13,847 nucleotides of DNA, taken from CAZHOS01 sp964534605 (GTDB taxonomy: Bacteria > Patescibacteriota > Saccharimonadia > Saccharimonadales > VXPC01). Numbering within the stretch: position 1 is the stretch's first letter; each line of letters starts with the position of its first letter. Below the pieces are notes generated by a model. It searched no databases, was not told the DNA's origin, and saw nothing but the letters and a program-made list of their open reading frames with translations. The stretch spans positions 1 through 13,847 of the forward strand of contig CAZHOS010000023.1 of the NCBI GenBank assembly GCA_964534605.1, given 5' to 3'. Made by a program: the position numbers and the translations under genes. This document shows positions 1 through 7,348 of the stretch, piece by piece.

Positions 1-1
1 T

Positions 2-2560
2 CCCCCAGCAGATGGCCTCTTCCACTCAGTAGCCTGCTCGGGCGCTAAAATCCATAACATAGTAGGCAGCCCTCTTGGCGAAAGACAAGAGGATGGAGGT
101 ATTTCAGAATTCAGCTTCACAGACAATCAGTACAGGTACGATAGAGCTTTTGATCTACTTGAATGGCAGCCTGGTGCTGCTGCACAAAAGTCTGCCTTGA
201 CCAATAGAGTGTTGCCGGGTGAGCTTGAAGTCCAAGCTTTTAAACCCGAGGTAATTACACTAGGGATAGGTGGTAACGATGTAGGATTCGCTAATTTCTT
301 GAGCAGCTGCGTAGCTGTTTTAAAAACATCGCATACGTGCGAAAGTGCAACCTTGTACAATGATAAGCACACAAATATTGTGCAGCTTATAGCCCAGCAA
401 AGAGATCTGTTATACAAAGCATACAACAAGGTTAGAACGGAATCACCGGAAGCGCGTATTTATGTACATGGGTATCCGAGGTTTGTGCGAGGAGACAACT
501 GTGCTGCGAATGTTAGGCTCTCAGCTGTAGAGAGGCAGCAGGTGGACGAGTTAATCATATACATGAATTCTATTATCAACTCTGCAGCAGCCAAGGCCGG
601 AGTATTTTATGTGGATGTTAGCGATATATTGGCTGGTGGCGAGCTTTGTTCCGGCGCCAAACAATCAGAGATATTGGTGAATGGTCTTACTGCTGGGAAT
701 GATCAAGAGTGCGATTATGTTGGGTGTTTGATTGGTAGCGAAAGCTACCACCCTACAGCTCTTGGCCATCAACGTTATCACGATGCTATAATTGCCCAAA
801 CTGCAGCATTGACTGCTCCAATGCCAGCACCAGTTAATACTATTGGTATTCCAATACCACAAGAAGCTTTAGGTGCAATCGCCCGCTCCAGAGTTATTTC
901 TATGAACAGCGATAACGGCGTCCCGTTTAGGCGTCTTACTAATGCTTTTACAGATCTTCGCTCGGGAGGCTTAAACAGTCTGACAAAAGATGCTCTATCT
1001 GCTGATGTGTTTGCCAGTAATCTTCTGCCAAATTCCGAAGTAGAGGTGTTTGTAGAGTCTGATCCAATTAGTCTTGGTACTTTCCGAGTAGATGTAAAGG
1101 GTGAGCTTAACATTAGCATAGAACTACCTCAGGAGCTAGAAGTCGGTTATCACGAGCTGCATCTATACGGCAGCGACTCCAGTGGAGGGCTGGTGGACCA
1201 ATATACAGGGTTTGTTCTTGGACACGCACAAGACGATTTTGACGGGGATAATATATTAGATATTAATGATACATGTCCAGCTGCGATAAATGTTGGTTTG
1301 GATGAAGATTTAGATGGGATCGACGATGCTTGTGATCCCATTATAGCTCGCCCTGCACCGTCGCCTCCCGCTAATGTAGCAGCAGCAACTTCTGATCAAG
1401 ATCCTTACAGCGTAACCATAAGTTGGCAGCAGTTAGGTGACGCTACAGCAGAAAGCTATACTGCGCTTGTTGGCACTGATGGTGATGAGCACGCAGAGGT
1501 TTGTACGACCGCAGACACAAGCTGCACTGTATCTGGCCTTGGTTTAGGACAGGCCCATACTTTCTACGTTATAGCCAGTAGCGATGCAGGCGACTCCGAT
1601 GCTTCAGACCTCAGCAACGCAGTAGTGCTGCAGGACGACACACCGCCAAGTGTTATTGGGTCGATTAACCAACAAGCTACGCAAGGTTGGTACAGCCAGC
1701 CGGTATCTATTGTCTGGACCGCAAACGACGATTACGACGGAGCCTTAGTTGCCCCGGCAGACACGCTACTAGACAAAGAGGGCGCCCTGCAAACATCAAC
1801 ACCAGCAGAGGTGTGTGATAGTTCTGGCAACTGTGCCGCTGGGCAGCAAACAGATATAAACATAGATTTTAGCCCGCCGGTTGTTGCGGAGGCTACCTTG
1901 TCTTCGGCTCAAGCAAGCGTTGATCAATCAGTTGATTTAACTGTCCAAGCATCGGACCTATTATCTGGCATAAGCAGAGTAGAGTGGCACATAGAAGGGC
2001 AGGATCCAGGCCGGGGGCTTGCGCAGCAACTAATACTTGATCCACAGGGCAGCTGGTCTACCGGCATATCCATAGATGCCCCAGGTCAATACAGCATCGT
2101 TGTGCGAGCGGCTGATACTGCAGGTAATTGGTCCCCACAGCAGACTGTAAGCCTAGAGGTTGGCAGTCAATCTAGTGGATCAGCTAGGGCGTATGGCTGG
2201 CTAACCAGCAACAATAGCTACTATTGGTGGCGCAGATCTAATGCTTGGATCAGCGTGCGGGCAGAATACTCAGACGAAGACCTATCAGGCTATGCATATC
2301 TCTACGATAGATGGCAGGGCGTATGGCTGGGCAGGAGTTCTGTAGATAGCCTGCAGGCTACAGGCGACCAAGCAACCATTACAGGCCAGGCAAGGTTCTG
2401 GCAGCGGGGCCGGGGCGTTAAGAGCGTCCAGTACCGGGTTGATCTATTAGATAGTAAATCAGTAACTTTCAATATCTGGGCTACAGGGGATGATGCATCG
2501 ATAGACGACCCGATCTACACCCTTACCTCTAAACTGCGCGGAAGTGTTAGAATTAATTAG
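2..2560 (+). CDS. Secreted SGNH/GDSL-family esterase with TSP3-like, FnIII-like and Ig-like C-terminal domains (5' end outside window)
   Basis: The frame is open from base 2, so the gene starts upstream of the window and an internal TTG at 197 is not the start. Seen: an ACSGA segment near 35-49, a GIGGND block with N at 275-277 (oxyanion-hole block III of SGNH hydrolases), and SYHPTALGH with the catalytic-type His at 749-751 (block V). The nucleophile-Ser block I must lie upstream. After the hydrolase come an Asp-rich thrombospondin type 3-like calcium-binding stretch (about 1232-1339), a fibronectin III-like domain (about 1350-1640), two Ig-like/bacterial-surface modules (about 1645-2165), and a Trp/Tyr-rich C-terminal domain (about 2180-2557). 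No C-terminal membrane segment or sorting motif is visible, which suggests secretion or non-covalent attachment. The family hydrolyses ester bonds of lipids or acylated glycans; the substrate is unknown. The next gene starts 33 bp downstream on the same strand. Confidence 0.85.
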   Translation, partial: PPADGLFHSVACSGAKIHNIVGSPLGERQEDGGISEFSFTDNQYRYDRAFDLLEWQPGAAAQKSALTNRVLPGELEVQAFKPEVITLGIGGNDVGFANFLSSCVAVLKTSHTCESATLYNDKHTNIVQLIAQQRDLLYKAYNKVRTESPEARIYVHGYPRFVRGDNCAANVRLSAVERQQVDELIIYMNSIINSAAAKAGVFYVDVSDILAGGELCSGAKQSEILVNGLTAGNDQECDYVGCLIGSESYHPTALGHQRYHDAIIAQTAALTAPMPAPVNTIGIPIPQEALGAIARSRVISMNSDNGVPFRRLTNAFTDLRSGGLNSLTKDALSADVFASNLLPNSEVEVFVESDPISLGTFRVDVKGELNISIELPQELEVGYHELHLYGSDSSGGLVDQYTGFVLGHAQDDFDGDNILDINDTCPAAINVGLDEDLDGIDDACDPIIARPAPSPPANVAAATSDQDPYSVTISWQQLGDATAESYTALVGTDGDEHAEVCTTADTSCTVSGLGLGQAHTFYVIASSDAGDSDASDLSNAVVLQDDTPPSVIGSINQQATQGWYSQPVSIVWTANDDYDGALVAPADTLLDKEGALQTSTPAEVCDSSGNCAAGQQTDINIDFSPPVVAEATLSSAQASVDQSVDLTVQASDLLSGISRVEWHIEGQDPGRGLAQQLILDPQGSWSTGISIDAPGQYSIVVRAADTAGNWSPQQTVSLEVGSQSSGSARAYGWLTSNNSYYWWRRSNAWISVRAEYSDEDLSGYAYLYDRWQGVWLGRSSVDSLQATGDQATITGQARFWQRGRGVKSVQYRVDLLDSKSVTFNIWATGDDASIDDPIYTLTSKLRGSVRIN

Positions 2561-2593
2561 TAATGCTTATGCATAGGACAAGAAAGACATAAT

Positions 2594-3214
2594 ATGCCCC
2601 GATCAAAAAAGAACCCCAAAACAGCCAAAAAGAAGTCACCAAAAAAGACTACAGCTGGCGCATGGTCAAACCTCAACCCCCTCCCCAAACTAAAAAGCTT
2701 CTACCGCCCCAAAGGTAAGCTTAAGAAACTCCGCATTGTATTCTCTCTAGCTATCATCATAGGACTTTACTCTATCCTCTCCCCAATCTACAAAGACTGG
2801 GATAACGCCCAGTTCCTAAAAGGTATAGCCGTAGACTTCCCAGCCCTTGTGGAACAAATAGAACAAGAAACAGGCCTAGAGCTAGAGATCACCAACGGCT
2901 GCTTTACTACCCAAGAGAAGTTTGGGGAGGGGAAGAGTAGTTGTTCTTTGGGTGTTGGCCGTGTTGGCTACCCTGGATCTAATGAGATAATTAGAAAAAT
3001 AGTCTTAGAGTCGGATGGGTTCAAGGACGTAGAACGGGCTGAAGAAGTCGATGCTTACAGGCTGCAATATAGAAACAAAACGAGCTGCACTCTTGCTTTT
3101 AACTACATCAGTAATTCAGAAAATCTTTTTGGCTTCGATTGTTTATTCGCCATCCGCGAAGCCAACCAGCAGCTGCTCCAAGATATATTCGCTGAGGTCG
3201 GAAAACCGGAATAA
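2594..3214 (+). CDS. Small type II membrane-anchored four-cysteine protein, paralog 1 (unknown function)
   Basis: I do not recognise this 206-residue protein. Residues 1-47 are a Lys/Pro-rich, strongly basic tail predicted to be cytoplasmic. About 48-66 is one hydrophobic segment, and the rest is predicted extracytoplasmic. Cysteines at 103, 117, 165 and 183 all have counterparts in the downstream paralog, so two disulfide bonds are plausible. The protein ends in FAIREANQQLLQDIFAEVG, also shared. Residues 1 to about 128 and the last 22 are nearly identical between paralogs, while about 130-182 differ strongly. The ATG has no strong ribosome site (an AGGA lies about 16 nt upstream). It sits 33 bp after the esterase gene and 39 bp before its paralog, so co-transcription is possible. 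A role as a cell-surface protein is inference. Confidence 0.75.
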   Translation: MPRSKKNPKTAKKKSPKKTTAGAWSNLNPLPKLKSFYRPKGKLKKLRIVFSLAIIIGLYSILSPIYKDWDNAQFLKGIAVDFPALVEQIEQETGLELEITNGCFTTQEKFGEGKSSCSLGVGRVGYPGSNEIIRKIVLESDGFKDVERAEEVDAYRLQYRNKTSCTLAFNYISNSENLFGFDCLFAIREANQQLLQDIFAEVGKPE

Positions 3215-3253
3215 AAGATACTCAAGCCTGCCAATTAGGAGATTGTAAGACAC

Positions 3254-3971
3254 ATGCCAAAAAAGAACCCCAAAACAACCAAAAAGAAGCAACCAAAAAA
3301 GACTACAGCTGGCACGTGGTCAAACCTCAAACCCCTCCCCAAACTAAAAAACATATATCGCCCCAAAGGTAAGCTTAAGAAACTCCGCATTGTATTCTCT
3401 CTAGCTATCATCANNNNNNNNNNNNNNNNNNNNNNNNNNNNNNNNNNNNNNNNNNNNNNNNNNNNNNNNNNNNNNNNNNNNNNNNNNNNNNNNNNNNNNN
3501 NNNNNNNNNNNNNTCATAGGACTTTACTCTATCCTCTCCCCAATCTACAAAGACTGGGATAACGCCCAATTCCTAAAAGGTATAGCCGTAGACTTCCCAG
3601 CCCTCGTTGAACAAATAGAACAAGAAACAGGCCTAGAGCTAGAGATCACCAACGGTTGCTTCACTACCCAAGAGAAGTTTGGGGAGGGGAAGAGTAGTTG
3701 TTCTTTGGATGTTGGTCGTATTGGCTATCCTGGATCAAACACAGCTATTAAAAGAATTATTGACAATTCGGTTACTTTTAATCAATCAGAGCTGTTCGAA
3801 AATAACGAAGGGATGGACTTTAGGTACAGGAATAAAGATGGCTGTAGAGTATCTTTTAATCTCAGTGGAAAGATTACGCATAGCTTCTTTTTGTCTTGCA
3901 GATTCGCCATCCGCGAAGCTAACCAACAACTACTCCAAGAGATCTTCGCAGAGGTCGGTACCCCAGAGTAA
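3254..3971 (+). CDS. Small type II membrane-anchored four-cysteine protein, paralog 2 (crossed by assembly gap)
   Basis: The 5' part (3254-3413) and 3' part (3516-3971 in a different frame) align end to end with the upstream paralog. They share the basic Lys/Pro tail, one membrane segment, four cysteines in matching positions and the FAIREANQQLLQEIFAEVG ending. The frame difference arises only because the 100-N gap has an arbitrary length. If the bases flanking the gap overlap by 'tca', as they do relative to paralog 1, the joined gene is 615 bp, in frame, and codes 204 residues. An AGGAG lies about 12 nt before the ATG. The core region (about 3735-3900) differs from paralog 1, while the flanks are almost identical at DNA level. 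It cannot be excluded that the two sides belong to different copies of a longer tandem array. Function unknown. Confidence 0.65.
3414..3513. other. Assembly gap of exactly 100 N
   Basis: A run of exactly 100 N, a conventional placeholder for unknown length, falls inside the region that is nearly identical between the two paralogs. The sequence before it ends ...atcatca and the sequence after it begins tcatagg. In paralog 1 the same place reads through as ctatcatcatagg, so the two sides overlap by three bases. The break is best explained by a repeat that short-read assembly could not traverse. Confidence 0.95.
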
Positions 3972-4044
3972 GAGGTTTGCCTTACTGTTCATAGGTTTTT
4001 ATTAATCCTTCACAACGACTATGGCGCCTTGCTAGCGTGCGCAG

Positions 4045-4050
4045 TATACT
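4045..4050 (+). promoter_or_regulatory. -10-like hexamer TATACT for the EEP-fold gene, leaderless geometry
   Basis: TATACT matches the TATAAT consensus at 5 of 6 positions and ends exactly 6 nt before ATG 4057. A transcription start 6-7 nt past the hexamer would fall on the start codon. It lacks the upstream TG seen at the other five sites. It favours ATG 4057 over the TTG at 4054. Confidence 0.5.
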
Positions 4051-4056
4051 GTATTG

Positions 4057-5055
4057 ATGCATATGCTTCACAAAGTAGCCACAGCCCTCTACACTATGGT
4101 CGTTTTAGGCTTGGTTTTACTATTGATCGCCTTTTACGTCCAAGCTTGGCTGCTAGAGATTATTATTAGTCAGGCACCGTTACTTACAGTCGCTGCAGCG
4201 GTAGCATTGGTTGGTCTGCTGATACTTAGAATTAGGCTGCCCCAAGCTAAACCGAGTGTGTGGCTGTTTAATCCAGACACAGTTTGGCCTTGGCTGCTGG
4301 CTGTCGCTCTGCTGGCCACCAATACGCTGCACATATACACGGTCTTTAGTCCGTCGCAGACAGTAGCTCAGGGTAACAGCAATACTCTACATTACGCGAC
4401 TTATAACAAGCTCTATACCAATAACGATCTCGATTCTGCTGGTGCTGTGTTTGCCCAGCAAGGGGTAGACATAATATCTATGCAAGAAGTTGTGGTGGCA
4501 GATATAGAGTACTACCAGCAGATTTTGGGGTTTGACTACAGCGCAATAAGCACGAGTGGACATAGCGCCTTTGGCTCAGAAGTTGGCATTGTATCCAAGT
4601 ATCCGTTGCTTAGCGCAGAGACAGTTAGTCTCGGCGGGGGCATGGGTGTGCTGCGGAGCGTGGTCGATCTGCCTGGTACAGATGTGGTTATCTATACCGC
4701 ACACATATTGCCACCAATTACACCGCAGGTTAATGCGCAGAGTCAGCAAGCTCTCGACACTTTAGCTAGTGTGATAGTTAAAGAGGAGCTACCTGTTTTG
4801 GTAGGCGGGGACTTTAATAGCACTGTGTTCTCACCAAAGCTTCGGTCCTTTATACAGCAGATAAACCCCCGGACCAGTTTGGCTGCACTAAACAATAGTC
4901 CCGTCTGCAGCTGGCACGGCGCGGTTGCTGGCTGGCCGCTGTGTATGCGAATTGACCATGTGTTCTACGACGAAGGCATAGATTTGCTGGGCGTCCGAGT
5001 ATCGGGTGACGTCGGCTCTGATCATCGCATAGTTACTGCAACTTTAGCCTTTTAA
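4057..5055 (+). CDS. Membrane-anchored endonuclease/exonuclease/phosphatase (EEP) family hydrolase
   Basis: This 332-residue protein has three hydrophobic helices (about 8-30, 41-58 and 77-97) followed by an extracytoplasmic or membrane-attached EEP domain. Hallmark residues are visible: N117 (YNKLY), E144 of MQEV (metal ligand), H216 of YTAH, D252 and N254 of GGDFNS, D300/H301 of IDHVFY, and D322/H323 of GSDH (catalytic Asp-His pair). The fold covers DNase I-like nucleases, inositol-phosphate phosphatases and sphingomyelinases, all metal-dependent phosphodiester or phosphomonoester hydrolases; the substrate cannot be told from sequence. The membrane-plus-EEP layout recalls YafD-like proteins. 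Start: TTG 4054, ATG 4057 and ATG 4063 are in frame. I prefer 4057 because a TATACT hexamer lies exactly 6 nt upstream and no Shine-Dalgarno is present. Confidence 0.85.
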   Translation: MHMLHKVATALYTMVVLGLVLLLIAFYVQAWLLEIIISQAPLLTVAAAVALVGLLILRIRLPQAKPSVWLFNPDTVWPWLLAVALLATNTLHIYTVFSPSQTVAQGNSNTLHYATYNKLYTNNDLDSAGAVFAQQGVDIISMQEVVVADIEYYQQILGFDYSAISTSGHSAFGSEVGIVSKYPLLSAETVSLGGGMGVLRSVVDLPGTDVVIYTAHILPPITPQVNAQSQQALDTLASVIVKEELPVLVGGDFNSTVFSPKLRSFIQQINPRTSLAALNNSPVCSWHGAVAGWPLCMRIDHVFYDEGIDLLGVRVSGDVGSDHRIVTATLAF

Positions 5056-5092
5056 GTATTTAATTTATGTTTTTGTATATAAAACAACTACG

Positions 5093-5101
5093 TGTTATTG
5101 T
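5093..5101 (+). promoter_or_regulatory. Extended -10 (TGtTATTGT) 6 nt before ATG 5108
   Basis: TG-t-TATTGT ends 6 nt before ATG 5108, fitting the TGnTAnnnT-N6-ATG pattern shared by six genes here. There is no Shine-Dalgarno sequence, so a leaderless mRNA is predicted. Confidence 0.45.
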
Positions 5102-5107
5102 TAAACT

Positions 5108-5647
5108 ATGAATACGCCTAATAACCTCCCTGCAAATAAAGAAGAGGTTTCTGCGCTTGACCCTACTACACCAGAGGGTGTCTGGCTACGTGGCATGAAT
5201 CCGACGATATTCACTCCCTACACTTGGCAAAATGGTGGAAGTACTACGATTAGGCTACGATCGTACAAGCATGATTTTATGCCAACTAATATCGCACGTA
5301 TCATAGATCATTATGATAATGGCATAGAGCTAAGTGACGAGCTCTACCAACTTCTAAGCGGAACCGAGGCGGGCCACCAGAAAGTTGTGGGAAAGTTCAA
5401 ATATAGATTTACGTTAGACGGAAGTTTAGTAGATGTAGAGAATTTTCGACGCGACTCACTAGCTTTTAACAAGACTATACAGGATATGCAGGAGTTGGTT
5501 ACTATGCAGGGCGCTACAGCAGTCAGCAGTAAATACGACTGGGGAGTAGAAGCAAGCTTTACAACTGACGGTCAGCAATGGATAGAAGACGGAGTAGCTG
5601 GGTCATTTGCTATCGGCAAGATGGTCTTACCAAAATTCCTGGGCTAA
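5108..5647 (+). CDS. Conserved-looking hypothetical protein, 179 residues, soluble
   Basis: I do not recognise a family. The sequence has no signal peptide, membrane segment, cysteine or obvious catalytic motif. The N-terminus is low in structure (Asn/Pro/Glu-rich, residues 1-20). Then comes a mixed alpha/beta-looking body with TIFTPYTWQNGG (about 33-44), an RSYKHDF segment and a C-terminal half rich in aromatic and Asp residues. It is probably cytoplasmic. The start is supported by the -10-like element 6 nt upstream and the absence of another good start. Its stop overlaps the stop of the convergent DUF2130 gene by 4 bp. Codon use does not look foreign compared with its neighbours. Confidence 0.65.
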   Translation: MNTPNNLPANKEEVSALDPTTPEGVWLRGMNPTIFTPYTWQNGGSTTIRLRSYKHDFMPTNIARIIDHYDNGIELSDELYQLLSGTEAGHQKVVGKFKYRFTLDGSLVDVENFRRDSLAFNKTIQDMQELVTMQGATAVSSKYDWGVEASFTTDGQQWIEDGVAGSFAIGKMVLPKFLG

Positions 5648-6870
5648 CTCTTTTTGGATAGATCGTCGAATTTTGCCTTCATGGTGGGGTTGCCGCGGGT
5701 AAGCTTTTTGATGGTTAGGTCCTGGGCTTTGTCGTTCGCTAGTCGTAAATTACGGTCGCTGCTAATCAGTGCAGCCTTGGTCTTCTCTAATTGTTTGATG
5801 GTTTTGTCTATGCCCTCAATTGCGTCGCCAAATTTGCGTCCGGCTAGCTCGTAGTTACGAGCAAAGCCATCTTTAAACTTCTCCATATTATCTTCGAAGT
5901 TGGTGATGTCTATGTTCTGGGCGCGTACCAGCGCCAGCTCTTGCTTAGATTCTAGTGATGCCATAGCAGCGTTGCGCAGCAGAGTGATGATAAGTATAAA
6001 GAACTGTGGGCGCACCACGAACATTTTGGGGTAGCGGTGTGAGACGTCAACTATGCCAGAGTTGTATAGCTCGTTGTCTGCCTCTAGTAGAGTGACTAGT
6101 ACAGCGTATTCGCAGCCCTTCTTGGTGCGGTCTGCGTCTAGTTTAGCCAGGAAATCCTCGTTCTTTTTCTTGCTGGCTGTCTCGTCACCTTCGTTCTTCA
6201 TCTCGAACATAATACTGACAATCTCGTTGCCATGCTCGTCAGATTCGCGGTAGATGTAGTCACCCTTGGTGCTGCCTTTTTCTGCGCCTTCATTGTCCTT
6301 TTCGAAGTAAGCAGTAGGGAAGGCCGTAGCGCGAATTTTGTTAAACTCTATTTCGCAGTGCTGCTCTAAGCTCTCGCCTAGCATCTTGGTGCTCAGGCGT
6401 GCCTTCATGTCCTTATAACGATCTATTAGCTCGTCCTTGGTCTTTAGCTCTGTCTCGTACTGTTCGCGCATGCTGCTTTCTAGTAGCTTTTGTTCGTTGT
6501 CCTTGTTGTCTAGTTTGTTGACGAGTGTGTCACGCTCCTTTTCTAGCTGGGTGACGGCTTCGGTCAGGGCTAGTTTCTTCTCGGTCTCGGATGAGTCTAT
6601 TTTGGCCTGCAGCTTAGTGATCTGGGTATTCTTCTCGGCCTCAGACTCGGCCAGCTTCTTTTGCAGTTGGACAAACTCTGTACGTAGCTCGCTCTTGGTT
6701 TTTTCCTCTGCCAGCTTTACCGCATCGTCTTTGGATTTTTCTGCCAAGGCTAGACGATCATGCAGCTCTTTTTCGAACTGACCGTCACGTACCTGCTTGA
6801 GGATGCTGGCATACCCAGCCTTGTCAACCTGAAAAGCCTTATCGCAATGCGGACACTTTATCTCGTTCAT
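5644..6870 (-). CDS. DUF2130-family coiled-coil protein with N-terminal CxxC
   Basis: This 408-residue protein begins with a CPHC knuckle (C6, C9) that probably binds zinc with partner cysteines in trans or in a degenerate site, because no second CxxC is seen. Residues about 30-170 are Lys/Glu/Ala-rich heptads typical of a long coiled coil. From about 165 onward (LGESLEQHCEIEFNKIRA, then GDYIYRE and SIMFEMKNEGDET, about 205-240) it matches the DUF2130 family. That region carries acidic/Lys positions reminiscent of restriction-endonuclease-like folds (FEMK); a nuclease activity is inference. DUF2130 proteins are about 400-430 residues, so it looks full length. The start has an extended -10 exactly 6 nt upstream. 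It overlaps the convergent gene by 4 bp at its stop. Confidence 0.85.
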   Translation of the reverse strand: MNEIKCPHCDKAFQVDKAGYASILKQVRDGQFEKELHDRLALAEKSKDDAVKLAEEKTKSELRTEFVQLQKKLAESEAEKNTQITKLQAKIDSSETEKKLALTEAVTQLEKERDTLVNKLDNKDNEQKLLESSMREQYETELKTKDELIDRYKDMKARLSTKMLGESLEQHCEIEFNKIRATAFPTAYFEKDNEGAEKGSTKGDYIYRESDEHGNEIVSIMFEMKNEGDETASKKKNEDFLAKLDADRTKKGCEYAVLVTLLEADNELYNSGIVDVSHRYPKMFVVRPQFFILIITLLRNAAMASLESKQELALVRAQNIDITNFEDNMEKFKDGFARNYELAGRKFGDAIEGIDKTIKQLEKTKAALISSDRNLRLANDKAQDLTIKKLTRGNPTMKAKFDDLSKKS

Positions 6871-6876
6871 ATCTAT

Positions 6877-6885
6877 ATTCTATCA
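6877..6885 (-). promoter_or_regulatory. Extended -10 (TGaTAGAAT) 6 nt before the DUF2130 start
   Basis: On the minus strand TG-a-TAGAAT, 5 of 6 matches to TATAAT plus the extended TG, is followed by ATAGAT and then ATG at 6870. No Shine-Dalgarno lies upstream. A leaderless transcript is predicted. Confidence 0.6.
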
Positions 6886-6915
6886 TTTTGGACTAGATTG
6901 GTTTTTAAACCGAGC

Positions 6916-6950
6916 TTAAAAACAATAGAACCCTAAATGGGCGCTATTGT
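6916..6950 (-). terminator. Intrinsic terminator after the TM-helix fragment
   Basis: Read on the minus strand, ACAATAG (6950-6944) and CTATTGT (6928-6922) form a 7-bp stem. An inner CCC/GGG pair closes an ATTTA loop, and a T5 run follows (complement of 6922-6918). It starts 21 bp after the stop at 6971, so it would end transcription of the gene above and insulate the DUF2130 promoter. Confidence 0.6.
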
Positions 6951-6970
6951 ATTTAATAGTAGGTCGAGCC

Positions 6971-7190
6971 TTACTGTATCTTGCGCTTGGCGCCTGTTAG
7001 CCTACCTCTTTTGAACGACTTGTAGGCATCGTCAACAATCTTGCCCGCGACGTGTCGCCCACCAAGGCCGAAAGCTATGGCAAAGGCTAGCATCAGACCA
7101 GCAACAATGATAGTAATGTTGTTGTTAATGATCGTCTAGATCTAGCAGCGAGTCCTCCAGCGTGTTAATAATGTCTCTGGTGTCATCCAT
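6971..7190 (-). pseudogene. TM-helix (mechanosensitive-channel-like) short protein with a frameshift
   Basis: On the minus strand ATG 7190 has a good Shine-Dalgarno (AAGGGG, 6-nt spacer) and encodes 21 residues, MDDTRDIINTLEDSLLDLDDH, before TAA. Shifting +1 at that stop opens a further 51 residues: a hydrophobic helix NITIIVAGLMLAFAIAF directly followed by GLGGRHVAGKIVDD, then a basic tail ending at TAA 6971-6973. That second part is the hallmark end of the conserved TM-helix repeat found in small MscS-like/CmpX-type membrane proteins. The total length of 220 bp equals 72 codons plus stop plus one base, so one indel explains it. An intact terminator follows. It could be a sequencing or assembly indel, a recent pseudogene, or a +1 recoding event; the CAT-T-AAC context is not a known strong slip site. 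Only one membrane helix remains. Confidence 0.6.
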
Positions 7191-7261
7191 TCTATACCCC
7201 TTAGTACGTTGGTTGCTTGCTCTTCTTTTGAGTCTACCTGGTTGTGGCGGCCGCAAAAGAT

Positions 7262-7285
7262 GCTACAAAACATATGTTATGTAGC
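7262..7285. repeat. 24-bp interrupted palindrome
   Basis: The arms GCTACA and TGTAGC flank the perfect palindrome AACATATGTT, with one A-A mismatch on each side, giving 11 of 12 paired positions. It lies 64 bp after the stop of the glycosylase gene and 72 bp upstream of the TM-helix start. On the minus strand it is followed by ATCTTTTG, so it may be a weak terminator; otherwise it resembles a dimeric-repressor operator. The surrounding 7191-7348 interval shows no gene. Confidence 0.4.
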
Positions 7286-7348
7286 TTGTACCAATTTAGA
7301 CGCAGCTAATGTGTATATCGCAACACTCTAAGAAGTTAGAGGCGTGAT

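Noticed and set aside
3679..4005. Alternative frame over the 3' half of paralog 2
   Set aside because: It overlaps the conserved frame that aligns with paralog 1; shadow frame.
5654..6781. Several plus-strand open frames opposite the DUF2130 gene
   Set aside because: They are Ser/Leu-rich low-complexity antisense of the coiled coil, without ribosome sites.
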